The position numbers and the translations under genes were made by a program. This document shows, in pieces, positions 1 through 7,161 of a stretch of 64,000 nucleotides of DNA (its first letter is position 1; every line of letters starts with the position of its first letter). The DNA lies in the NCBI RefSeq assembly GCF_012911015.1, contig NZ_WVVV01000003.1:242498-306497 (forward strand). Direction: 5' to 3'. The notes beneath the pieces are model-generated. The model did not search any database. It was not told the origin of the DNA and worked only from the letters and a program-made list of their open reading frames with translations. The DNA is from Chelativorans sp. ZYF759. Lineage in GTDB: Bacteria > Pseudomonadota > Alphaproteobacteria > Rhizobiales > Rhizobiaceae.

Positions 1-351
1 GGCGAGATCATATCCTTCTGCGGCATTCAGCGCCGGAGCCAGATTCTCCAGGACCCCGGCATTGGCGAAAGTGGAGGCGGCGTCTTCCATCATCCAGCCG
101 GCATCGGGCGGATTGCCGCCGGCAAGCTGAAAGGTCAGGCGCTGCGTGTAGTCGCCGGCCGGAATCGTCTCAAATCTCACCGTCACTTCGGGATGCGTCT
201 CCTTGAAGCTTTCCGCGATCTCGTTGAGCATGGTGAGATGGGCCTGGTTGCCCGTCCACACGGTGAAGCGGAGTTCGGCTGCGGCAAGCGCCGACGACAT
301 CATGCCGAGCGCAAGCGCCGACAGGGTTATGCTTTTCACAACGGACTTCAT
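1..351 (-). CDS. ABC sugar-type transporter solute-binding protein (family 1), 3' end cut by window edge
   Basis: Only the first 117 codons are present; the gene runs off the left edge. The product starts with a Sec signal peptide (MKSVVKS, a hydrophobic stretch, then ALA-AAE near residue 23). It continues as a family-1 periplasmic binding protein: ELRFTVWTGNQAH, then ESFKETHPEVTVRFETIP and a GGNPPDAGWM segment, which is the usual first-lobe pattern of sugar binding proteins. It should capture a carbohydrate-like ligand in the periplasm for an ABC permease that must lie beyond the edge. It is the last visible gene of the minus-strand run that begins with the GntR gene at 2838, and the SMP-30 lactonase ends 20 bases upstream. 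The ligand cannot be inferred. Confidence 0.85.
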   Translation of the reverse strand, partial: MKSVVKSITLSALALGMMSSALAAAELRFTVWTGNQAHLTMLNEIAESFKETHPEVTVRFETIPAGDYTQRLTFQLAGGNPPDAGWMMEDAASTFANAGVLENLAPALNAAEGYDLA

Positions 352-371
352 GGCTTTTCCTCCCTTGGGTT

Positions 372-1280
372 TCATCCCGTCTTCAGCTTGGCTGGCTCGA
401 GCGAGGAGACGACCGGCAGTGAAGTCGCTTGCGGCTGAGGCCAGCCCTTCACGCCCGGCTCCACGGCAAAAAGCGAACCGGCCCATTTTTCGCCGTCCGT
501 TCCCATCGACATCGATGTGATGACGAGCGTCGAAAGCGTCTCGCCACAAAAGGCGAGGTTGGTCGGGCGCGAGACGGGCAGCTTTATCGCCCCGATCTCG
601 TGGCCCTGCGGGTCGAGGCGAACGATCAGCCCGGCATCGATGGCGGCAAACCAGTAGCAACCGTCCGTGTCGACCGCCGCGCCATCCGGGCGGCCGCGCG
701 CCGGGCGGTGGAAAACGCGCCGATTGGCCAGCGTGCCCCTGGTGACGTCGAAGTCGAACGCCCAGATGGTCCGCACATCCGGATGGCTGTCAGCGAGGTA
801 GAAGGTCGCGCCGTCCGGCGAGACCGCGGCGCCGTTCTGGGTGCCGAGCCCATCCAAAACCTCGACGGCCCCAGCCTCATCAAGGCGATAGAGCTTCCCG
901 CATGGCGTCTTCCCGGGCTGGGTCGGTACGGTCCCCGTCCAGAACCTGCCGGCGGGATCGACCACGCCGTCATTCATGCGCATGCCGGTGGGTGAACCGG
1001 GCAGGGGGGCGAGCAGCTCGAAGGAAGCATCGTCGGCGAGGCGGTACCAGCCCGTGCCGCCTGCCACGACGATGTCGCCTTCCCCGTCCAGCGCGACCGC
1101 GCCTGGCATGAAGGATGTCTTGATGCTCGTCACCTCGCTGGTGGCGAGGTCGAGTCTGCGGATCGCGCGACCTGCAATGTCCACCCACCACACGGCATTC
1201 GCGGCCGCATCCCAGAGCGGACTTTCGCCCACCATGTCGGCGCCCGCATGCCAGATCCTGATCGGAGCGCTGGTGCTCAT
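372..1280 (-). CDS. SMP-30/gluconolactonase/LRE family protein (sugar lactonase)
   Basis: 302 residues, the usual size for the six-bladed propeller lactonases that open aldono- or uronolactones. The family landmarks are visible: GESPLWDAAANAVWWVDI near the start (metal-ligand Glu19), NDGVVDPAGRFWTGT, TQNGAAVSPDGATFYLADS and a DGAAVDTDGCYWFA segment carrying the expected Asn and Asp ligands. The start chosen is ATG 1280, which overlaps the stop of the SDR gene as ATGA; a longer frame upstream lies inside the SDR gene and is unlikely. Next to an SDR dehydrogenase and an enolase-superfamily dehydratase, it fits the second step of a non-phosphorylative sugar or sugar-acid route. The exact lactone is not known. 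Confidence 0.88.
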   Translation of the reverse strand: MSTSAPIRIWHAGADMVGESPLWDAAANAVWWVDIAGRAIRRLDLATSEVTSIKTSFMPGAVALDGEGDIVVAGGTGWYRLADDASFELLAPLPGSPTGMRMNDGVVDPAGRFWTGTVPTQPGKTPCGKLYRLDEAGAVEVLDGLGTQNGAAVSPDGATFYLADSHPDVRTIWAFDFDVTRGTLANRRVFHRPARGRPDGAAVDTDGCYWFAAIDAGLIVRLDPQGHEIGAIKLPVSRPTNLAFCGETLSTLVITSMSMGTDGEKWAGSLFAVEPGVKGWPQPQATSLPVVSSLEPAKLKTG

Positions 1281-2074
1281 GAAGGCTCTCCCGGCAAGGC
1301 GCCCGGCGCGTCGCCGATCGTCCACCCACCGTCAACGGGAATGTTGGCGCCCGTTATGTAGGCCCCGGCATCCGAACACAGCATCAGCACCGGCCCGGCA
1401 ACCTCCTCCGGCCGGCCCGGCCGCGCGGCAGGTATTTTCGCGGTGACCGCGTTGCGGAAATGCGGATCGGCATAGCGCTCAGCGAGGCGGGAGGTTTCGA
1501 TGGCGCCGGGAGAGACGACGTTCATCGTCACGCCATCCCGCGCCACGTCACGCGCGATGGCGCGCAAGGCCGTTAGCTGGGCGGATTTTGCGGCGGCATA
1601 GGCCACCGTTTCGGCGCGCGGGCGGGCCGCAATCACACTGCCGATCGCAACCACGCGTCCCCAGCCGCGCGCGGCCATTGGCGGCACCAGAACCGACGCC
1701 AGCGAGACGAGTGCCATCACCCCGGCAGCAAAATGCGCCTGGAGATGGGCGGGCGTGGCTTCCGTCCAGGGCAGTCTGCGTTCGATCGCCGTGCAGGACA
1801 CGAGAATGTCGATGGGGCCGTGCTCGGCCATGATCTTGCCGGCAAAGGGTACGACCGAGGAAAGGTCGAGAAAATCTGCTTCGACGACCGCGGTCGCGCA
1901 CCCTTGTGCGCGCATCTCACCAGCCAGTCTTTCCGTTTCGTCGGCGGCGCCCAGATGATGCAGGACCAGCTGCGCTCCCTGGCCACCCAGCCCGCGCGCG
2001 ATCGCCGCGCCAATATCGGAATTGGCACCCGTTACGAGTGCGCGGCGGCCAGCGAGGGAGAACGGCCCGCTCAC
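1277..2074 (-). CDS. SDR family oxidoreductase
   Basis: 265-residue classical short-chain dehydrogenase. It has the nucleotide-binding VTGANSDIG motif, a Ser-Tyr-Lys catalytic set (IGSVIAARP then YAAAKSAQ) and the C-terminal GANIPVDGGWTIGD segment. I chose GTG 2074 as start because it overlaps the stop of the GntR gene as GTGA and puts the Rossmann motif about ten residues in; the longer upstream frame is arginine-rich and reads like a shadow of the regulator gene. The 3' end overlaps the lactonase start by four bases, so the regulator, this enzyme and the lactonase are translationally coupled. It probably oxidises the sugar, or a later intermediate, of the cluster's substrate. Confidence 0.88.
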   Translation of the reverse strand: MSGPFSLAGRRALVTGANSDIGAAIARGLGGQGAQLVLHHLGAADETERLAGEMRAQGCATAVVEADFLDLSSVVPFAGKIMAEHGPIDILVSCTAIERRLPWTEATPAHLQAHFAAGVMALVSLASVLVPPMAARGWGRVVAIGSVIAARPRAETVAYAAAKSAQLTALRAIARDVARDGVTMNVVSPGAIETSRLAERYADPHFRNAVTAKIPAARPGRPEEVAGPVLMLCSDAGAYITGANIPVDGGWTIGDAPGALPGEPS

Positions 2075-2838
2075 CGCGTCCGATCCTTTTCTTCGCCGAG
2101 CTTTTCGGCGACCTCGAAAGAGGCGATGTCGGCCGCCTCGAAATGGATCTCGATGTGGGTCTGGGCGAGGTCGGCGTCGCCAGCCACAATTGCTTCGTAG
2201 ATATCGCGATGGCGCTCGACCGTTGCGTCCCAATCGGCGTCGGTACGATTCGATCGGCGCGAAAACAGCTCCGAGACCTCGCGCTGGACAGCGCGCATGC
2301 CCTCCATCTGGACCCGGATCATCGTGTTGCCGGTCGCCATGGCCATACCGAGATGGAAGAGAATATCGGCCTCGGTGAAGCCTTCAGGCTCCTTCAGTGC
2401 ACGTCGCATTTCATCCAGCGCGCGCTCCATCACCGCCAGTCCCGATTTTTCCTGGCGTTCCGCCGCCAGCCGGGCGATGCCCGTCTCGACCACGCGCCGC
2501 ATCTCGTTGGCCTCGCGCAGCCGCGTCAGGCTCGATCTGACCGCATAGCCATAGATGCGGTCGAGCGGTTCGCCATTGAGTTCCTTGGCACGCGCCACCT
2601 TTCCCTGCTGGGTGGAGATCAGGCCAGCGGATGTGAGCTGCCGCAGGGCCTCGCGTGCGATGGGCTTGGAGACGCCGAACTCCCTGGCAATCTCTCCTTC
2701 GGCGGGCAGCGCATCGCCGGGCGCGATCCGCCCGTCCAGGAGCGCCATCGCGATCGCATCGGAAACAGCGTCTGCAAGCCTGGCGGGCGCGGCCGGCTTG
2801 GCGTCGACGAAGAACTTTCTGGTGGATTCCGTGCTCAT
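2071..2838 (-). CDS. GntR family transcriptional regulator, FadR/FCD type
   Basis: 255 residues. The N-terminal winged helix-turn-helix has the typical GntR signature (AISDGRIAPGDALPAE-like segment, then EFGVSKPIAREALRQL), and the C-terminal half is a helical FCD ligand-binding domain with the FHxxMAxxTGN-like stretch (FHLGMAMATGN) and conserved His residues near the end (ERHRDIYEAI, THIEIHFE). ATG 2838 is preceded by a strong GAGGGGGG-type ribosome site. It is the first gene of the minus-strand catabolic run and faces the dehydratase gene, so it most likely represses both directions until a sugar-acid ligand binds FCD. Confidence 0.9.
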   Translation of the reverse strand: MSTESTRKFFVDAKPAAPARLADAVSDAIAMALLDGRIAPGDALPAEGEIAREFGVSKPIAREALRQLTSAGLISTQQGKVARAKELNGEPLDRIYGYAVRSSLTRLREANEMRRVVETGIARLAAERQEKSGLAVMERALDEMRRALKEPEGFTEADILFHLGMAMATGNTMIRVQMEGMRAVQREVSELFSRRSNRTDADWDATVERHRDIYEAIVAGDADLAQTHIEIHFEAADIASFEVAEKLGEEKDRTR

Positions 2839-2860
2839 GGTCCCCCCTCGGATTGCAGTC

Positions 2861-2906
2861 ACCTAGCATACATCCTTCCAACCTAGCAACTAAGATTATA
2901 AGTTGC
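2861..2906. promoter_or_regulatory. Divergent control region with candidate GntR operators
   Basis: Between the GntR gene and the divergent dehydratase gene there is a direct repeat, ACCTAGCA at 2861-2868 and again at 2881-2888, spaced 20 bases (two helical turns). An inverted repeat, GCAACT-N9-AGTTGC, spans 2886-2906. Both are seen directly. That they bind the adjacent FCD regulator is inference from position. Confidence 0.4.
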
Positions 2907-2970
2907 CAAGAAATCCAGTTAGCGGGTAAAGAGGCGGGGGCGCTTTTGCGCTGCTGCTGGAGGGAGCCAC

Positions 2971-4113
2971 GTGACAGACACATCAAGCATGAGCGCGGAC
3001 ATCCGCATTACCGACGTGATCGCGCATCCGCTGACCCAGACCCTGCCGAGACCGACTGTCACCTCCTGGGGCCAATATTCGGAGGTTTCGATCGTTCTGG
3101 TCGAAGTGCGCACGGATGCCGGCATCGTCGGCGTGGGAGAGACGCTGGCCCGTTTCGCGCCCAAGGCCTATGCGGAGGCCATCGAAACGCTGCTGAAGCC
3201 GCGGCTGATCGGCCAGAACCCGACCGACATCAGCGCCTTGTGGCGCAGCATGCGGCGCGCACTTTCGGGCCGCTCCGGCGGCATGCTGTTCGAGGCCATC
3301 GCGGGCGTCGACATCGCGCTGTGGGACATTCTCGGCAAGGTCGCGAACATGCCGATCCACAGGCTGCTGGGCGGCATGGGACGCAGCGAAGTTCCCTGCT
3401 ACGCGGCATCGGTCAACTGGGGCGAGGATGCCTTCATGGAGCGCGAGCTCGACCGCTACCTGGAGAAGGGTTTTCCCCGCATCAAGGTGAAGATCGCCAA
3501 TCCCGTCAAAGACGCTTGCCGCCGCATCGCGCTTCTCAGGAAGCGGGCGGGAGACGACATCGAGCTGTGCGTCGATTCGAATTGGGCCTACTCGCTGGAG
3601 GAAGCAGTCGAAGTGGGCCGCGCGCTGACCGACAATCGCTACTTCTGGTTCGAGGAGCCCCTGCGTCCGGAAGACGAAGCCGGCTACGAGGAACTGCACC
3701 GCCGATGCGCAACGCCGCTTGCAGCAGGTGAAAGCAACTATACGCTGGACCAGACGATGCGCCTTGTCTCCAACCGGACGCTGTCCTTCATCCAGCCCGA
3801 CGTGGCGCGATCGGGCGGCATCTCGGAGACCCGGCGCATGGCCGAGTTCGCCGCCGCCCATGATGTCCAGTATGCGCCCCATATCGGCATGTCGGGCATC
3901 ATCTGCGAGACGGCGAGCGTGCATCTGGCCGCCGCCATGCCGAACATCAAGGCGATGGAATGCGAGACCGACGAGAGCCCGTTCAAGACGGCCATCACGG
4001 GCGCGGCACCCGGCGCCGACCGCCAGAAGAACGGGATGCTGCCCGTGCCAACCGGTCCGGGTCTCGGCATCGAGGTCGACTGGGAGGCCGTCAGAAGCCT
4101 GCGCGTGTCATGA
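2971..4113 (+). CDS. Mandelate racemase/muconate lactonizing enzyme family protein (acid-sugar dehydratase-like)
   Basis: 380-residue enolase-superfamily enzyme. The barrel catalytic set is in order: the KxK motif (IKVKI, Lys172/Lys174), metal ligands at Asp202 (VDSNW), Glu228/229 (WFEEP) and Glu254 (AAGES), and the general acid/base His304 (APHIGMSG). The KxK plus His arrangement is that of the mandelate racemase subgroup, which abstracts the proton alpha to a carboxylate and includes many sugar-acid dehydratases. GTG 2971 is taken as start because a GGAGGGAG ribosome site lies just before it; ATG 2989 is the alternative. It opens the plus-strand operon and overlaps or nearly touches the next gene. 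The substrate is unknown. Confidence 0.9.
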   Translation: MTDTSSMSADIRITDVIAHPLTQTLPRPTVTSWGQYSEVSIVLVEVRTDAGIVGVGETLARFAPKAYAEAIETLLKPRLIGQNPTDISALWRSMRRALSGRSGGMLFEAIAGVDIALWDILGKVANMPIHRLLGGMGRSEVPCYAASVNWGEDAFMERELDRYLEKGFPRIKVKIANPVKDACRRIALLRKRAGDDIELCVDSNWAYSLEEAVEVGRALTDNRYFWFEEPLRPEDEAGYEELHRRCATPLAAGESNYTLDQTMRLVSNRTLSFIQPDVARSGGISETRRMAEFAAAHDVQYAPHIGMSGIICETASVHLAAAMPNIKAMECETDESPFKTAITGAAPGADRQKNGMLPVPTGPGLGIEVDWEAVRSLRVS

Positions 4114-4133
4114 CCAAAACGCAGAGGAGCACC

Positions 4134-5039
4134 ATGACGACATCACCGACCCCGAACGAGATGGCGGAGGCATTGCGTCTCGCGATCTTGCGCGCCGATC
4201 CGAAGCTGTCACGGTTTGATCCGCTGCCTCGCATCATCAGTCACGACGAGTTCGCGAACGGGCATTGTGGCTGGTCCCAGCTTGTCGGCAACTACCAGGA
4301 TGACCTCGACACGATGCTGCCGGGCTACGCACAGCACACTGGCGCGATGCTTTCCACGCTTGGCCACTGGGATTCGGGCTCGCATGGCGGCATGGGCTCT
4401 TCCTACGCTCTCAAGATCGCCACCCGCCCGCACAAGGGCGCGCAGAATGTCGCGATCAAACGCCATACGTTCCGCCACCGGGGCCGTATCCGGTTCGAGG
4501 TCTATTTCACTTTCAAACCCGAGGCATCGGAGTTGAAGCTTAGCGAGACCGACGTGCGTTCCATCGGTTTTCTCTTCGACCTCCAGGCCGGCGACAATGA
4601 CAAAGGCGCGGAGCGGGTCATGCCGCATTTGCGCTTTCTCAACGCGCTCGACGGCAAGCACGTCGAGAAATGGCAGTTCAAGCAACAGGGTACGTCGTTT
4701 CGGCCGGTCGGGGACGGTGACAAGACCTTGAGCCACTACCACCTTTCGCCCGACGGCTGGGAGGACCTGCCCGGCGGCGATCAGCGGCTTTGCTACAACG
4801 AGATCGCCACCAAGGTGAACTGGACCTATCTGCGTTTCGATTTCGATCTCGGCGCGATGGAAGCGCTCGATTTCCAGTGCAACGACCGTGTTTTCGACAT
4901 GTCGAAATTCGGTTCGATGCGCATGCCGGCAATGAAGAACCTCTGGTGCATGCTGAATTTCTGCCTCTTTGCGGAGACCGACACCGACAAGAGGGCCTTT
5001 CTTTATGTCGACTCCGTCTGCATCTCGGGGGATTTCTGA
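4134..5039 (+). CDS. Conserved-looking protein of unknown function in the sugar-acid operon
   Basis: 301 residues, no family I recognise. ATG 4134 has a GAGGAG ribosome site; an in-frame ATG at 4110 overlapping the previous stop as ATGA is the alternative. There is no signal peptide or membrane segment. The sequence is rich in aromatic and alternating hydrophobic stretches (GRIRFEVYFTFKP, NWTYLRFDFDL, RAFLYVDSVCISGDF) and Gly/His/Asp turns (GHWDSGSHGGMGSSYALK), which suggests a beta-sandwich such as a concanavalin-like or carbohydrate-binding fold. It lies between the dehydratase and a second orphan with a one-base overlap, so a role with the same sugar acid is likely, either binding it or acting on it. 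This is inference from context. Confidence 0.75.
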   Translation: MTTSPTPNEMAEALRLAILRADPKLSRFDPLPRIISHDEFANGHCGWSQLVGNYQDDLDTMLPGYAQHTGAMLSTLGHWDSGSHGGMGSSYALKIATRPHKGAQNVAIKRHTFRHRGRIRFEVYFTFKPEASELKLSETDVRSIGFLFDLQAGDNDKGAERVMPHLRFLNALDGKHVEKWQFKQQGTSFRPVGDGDKTLSHYHLSPDGWEDLPGGDQRLCYNEIATKVNWTYLRFDFDLGAMEALDFQCNDRVFDMSKFGSMRMPAMKNLWCMLNFCLFAETDTDKRAFLYVDSVCISGDF

Positions 5040-5374
5040 TGCTGCCCGAAAACATCACCTCGGTCGTTGCCCGCAACGAGACATGGACGGGCAAAGCGGC
5101 CAGCGAACCGCACGAGGCCGGCTGGGCCCGCGAGGCTGTCATCTTCGTGCGGGCGCTCAAGGATCCGAAAGGTTCGCAGCCGATGGCGCGGGTCGAGATT
5201 TCGCCGGACGGCATGCGCTGGATCGCGGAAGGTGCCGAAGCGGCGATGCCGTCCGTGCGCGACGGCATTGCCGTGATGCGGGTCGCCCATTTCGGCAACT
5301 GGCTGCGTGTGGCGGCCGATTTTGACGACGGTTGCGAGAGCACCGTCCTTGTCACGATCCATCTGAAGGCTTGA
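5039..5374 (+). CDS. Small protein of unknown function, sugar-acid operon
   Basis: 111 residues starting at ATG 5039, sharing one base with the preceding stop (TGATG), so it is translationally coupled to the 301-residue orphan. No signal peptide, cysteine pattern or known motif is visible. The pattern of short strands (REAVIFVRALKD, QPMARVEISPDG, IAVMRVAHFGNWLRVAADF, STVLVTIHLKA) suggests a small all-beta protein. It may be a partner or accessory domain of the upstream protein. I do not recognise a family. Confidence 0.7.
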   Translation: MLPENITSVVARNETWTGKAASEPHEAGWAREAVIFVRALKDPKGSQPMARVEISPDGMRWIAEGAEAAMPSVRDGIAVMRVAHFGNWLRVAADFDDGCESTVLVTIHLKA

Positions 5375-5529
5375 TGCCGGCTGCCGGTGTCGGGAGGCCC
5401 ACCACTCAGGCCCGTTCAACGTGAGCGCCCTGTCCCTGGAGGATCGAGCGCGTTCCCGTCAGGTGGCAAAGTGTCGGGATCGCCACCAGCGTGCAGGTAG
5501 GCAAATGTGATCGCCAGCGCGGTCACGAT

Positions 5530-6390
5530 CTACGCAGGCTCTCTCTGTCGGCCCACGAGCAGGAGTTCGAAGGTCACGGACACCGCATTGCCTGTCGGCG
5601 CGAGCTGGCCACGTACCATCTGGCCCGAATGATCGACGAGCGCGATTTCAATCTGCGGCTCATCGGCCCGGCTGGGATCCCATGAACCGCTGACGATCAG
5701 GGCTTCGTTGGCGTGCCAGGCAAGGCTTCCCCCGCCCGCCAGTCTGCAGCCGACAAGGCTGCCGATCCCGAAAATGTCGGGACGGTCGAGGTCGTTCAGG
5801 CGCGCGATCTCCCGGATCGAAGCGACCAGATCCTCATTGGGACGGACCGAGGCAAGCACGGCGCGCCGGCCCGCCATCAGCGAGCCGGTCGACGGTGCCG
5901 CGCTTGCCGCAAACAATTTGAAATTGGTCTCGTGGTCGTCCCGGGCAACCATCGCGGCCCCGTCGATGCCCCAGGCCCGCGCCTTGCAATCTTCCGCGAC
6001 CACGCTCTCGAAGGGCAGGAGGTGGCCCATTCGGACGCCGTCGCCGGAATCCCAAAGTCCATGGCAGTGCACAAAAGCTTGGCCGTCGCGCCACCCTGCC
6101 ATGCAGCCGGCCCGGAGGATGGTGCCCGGCTCCATTGTACGGGTCGTGCTGTACCAGGCGATGTGTTCTTCATCGGGTGAGACGGCAGGAATGACATACT
6201 GCAACCGGGTCAGGGCAATATCCTGCAGCCAAACATAACCAGCGGAACAGCCCGCATCCGCAAGCCCGCGGGCGATCGCTTCATTGACGCTGAGCCCGGC
6301 CTTCAGCTGGATCTCGAGCGCGAAGGCCTCGCAGCGCACCGCTTCCACCCGCCGTGCGGCCCGGGGCCCCGGATGCTTGACCGTTCGCAT
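5530..6390 (-). CDS. Tandem PCC/DUF296-domain protein
   Basis: 286 residues that read as two PCC (DUF296) domains. The first, about residues 15-150, keeps the family landmarks: a GYVWLQDI strand, AFVHCHGLWDSGD with the paired His that bind metal in bacterial members, and MGHLLPFESVVAEDC. The second, about 165-280, has NEDLVASIREIARLNDL, IFGIGSLVG and GQLAPTGNAVSVTFELLL but lacks the HxH pair, so only the first half is likely to bind metal. It is the last gene of the IclR-linked operon, three bases after the SDR gene. Known PCC proteins bind nucleotides or DNA, or are of unknown role. Its job next to acyl-CoA enzymes is open. Confidence 0.65.
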   Translation of the reverse strand: MRTVKHPGPRAARRVEAVRCEAFALEIQLKAGLSVNEAIARGLADAGCSAGYVWLQDIALTRLQYVIPAVSPDEEHIAWYSTTRTMEPGTILRAGCMAGWRDGQAFVHCHGLWDSGDGVRMGHLLPFESVVAEDCKARAWGIDGAAMVARDDHETNFKLFAASAAPSTGSLMAGRRAVLASVRPNEDLVASIREIARLNDLDRPDIFGIGSLVGCRLAGGGSLAWHANEALIVSGSWDPSRADEPQIEIALVDHSGQMVRGQLAPTGNAVSVTFELLLVGRQREPA

Positions 6391-6393
6391 CGT

Positions 6394-7161
6394 CTAGTTC
6401 GCCAGCCCGGCATTCACGAAACCGCCATCCACCGCGAGGATCTGTCCGTTGACGTAGGAGGCCTCAGGCGAGATCAGGAATGCCACCGCACCGGCGACCT
6501 CCTCCGGCAAGCCATAGCGCCGTTGGGGCACGCGCTCCATCCACTGGCGGCGGACATCGTCGGTGTGGACGCTGCGGGCGAGCGGGGTGTCGATCGGGCC
6601 CGGTGCGACCGCGTTGACGCGTATCCCGTGCGGGCCGAGTTCGCTGGCCATCACCATCGTGAGGGTGTTGACGCCGCCCTTGGAAGCGCCGTAGGCGCTG
6701 CGGCCCTTGTTGCCGGTCATTCCCGAAATGGACGAGATGTTGACGATGGCGCCCGCCCGACCCTGGTCGAGCCAGATGCGCGCCGCCATGCGCGCCACGA
6801 CGAAGCTGCCGATCAGATTGACGTCGAGAATGCGCCGGAAATCGGCGACGCTGGTGTCCACCGCAGGACGGTCGAGGCCGATACCGGCGGAATTCACCAC
6901 GGCAGACAGGCCGCGGGAGGCCAGACGGGATATCACGGACTCAACGGCGCCCTCATCGGTGACGCTGCAGGACGAGGCGCAGGATCGATCCAGGCCGAGC
7001 TCGTCGCAGGCGGCCCACAGCGCCGCCTCGTTCATGTCGACAAGATGCGGCACCCATCCTCGTGCGGCCAGCAGGCGAGCGGTCTCGAGCCCGATGCCGG
7101 AGGCACCGCCGGTGATCAGAACGGTGCCCGCGCCAGCCGGAATGCTGTCCGGCGCGCTCAT
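6394..7161 (-). CDS. SDR family oxidoreductase (probable 3-hydroxyacyl-type dehydrogenase)
   Basis: 255-residue classical SDR: LITGGASGIG cofactor motif, VNSAGIG, the SSISGMTGNKGRSAYGASKGG catalytic region with Ser, Tyr and Lys in register (quoted in part: SAYGASKGG), and the C-terminal QILAVDGGFVNAG. ATG 7161 overlaps the stop of the acyl-CoA synthetase gene as ATGA. Beside a CoA ligase and a thiolase, the simplest reading is NAD(P)-dependent oxidation of a hydroxyacyl intermediate. A direct role on the free acid is also possible. Confidence 0.88.
   Translation of the reverse strand: MSAPDSIPAGAGTVLITGGASGIGLETARLLAARGWVPHLVDMNEAALWAACDELGLDRSCASSCSVTDEGAVESVISRLASRGLSAVVNSAGIGLDRPAVDTSVADFRRILDVNLIGSFVVARMAARIWLDQGRAGAIVNISSISGMTGNKGRSAYGASKGGVNTLTMVMASELGPHGIRVNAVAPGPIDTPLARSVHTDDVRRQWMERVPQRRYGLPEEVAGAVAFLISPEASYVNGQILAVDGGFVNAGLAN

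Noticed and set aside
5375-5529. Possible gene remnant between the orphan operon and the PCC gene
   Set aside because: A short minus-strand frame with a hydrophobic stretch exists but has no ribosome site, start or family match. The gap is 155 bases between convergent genes.
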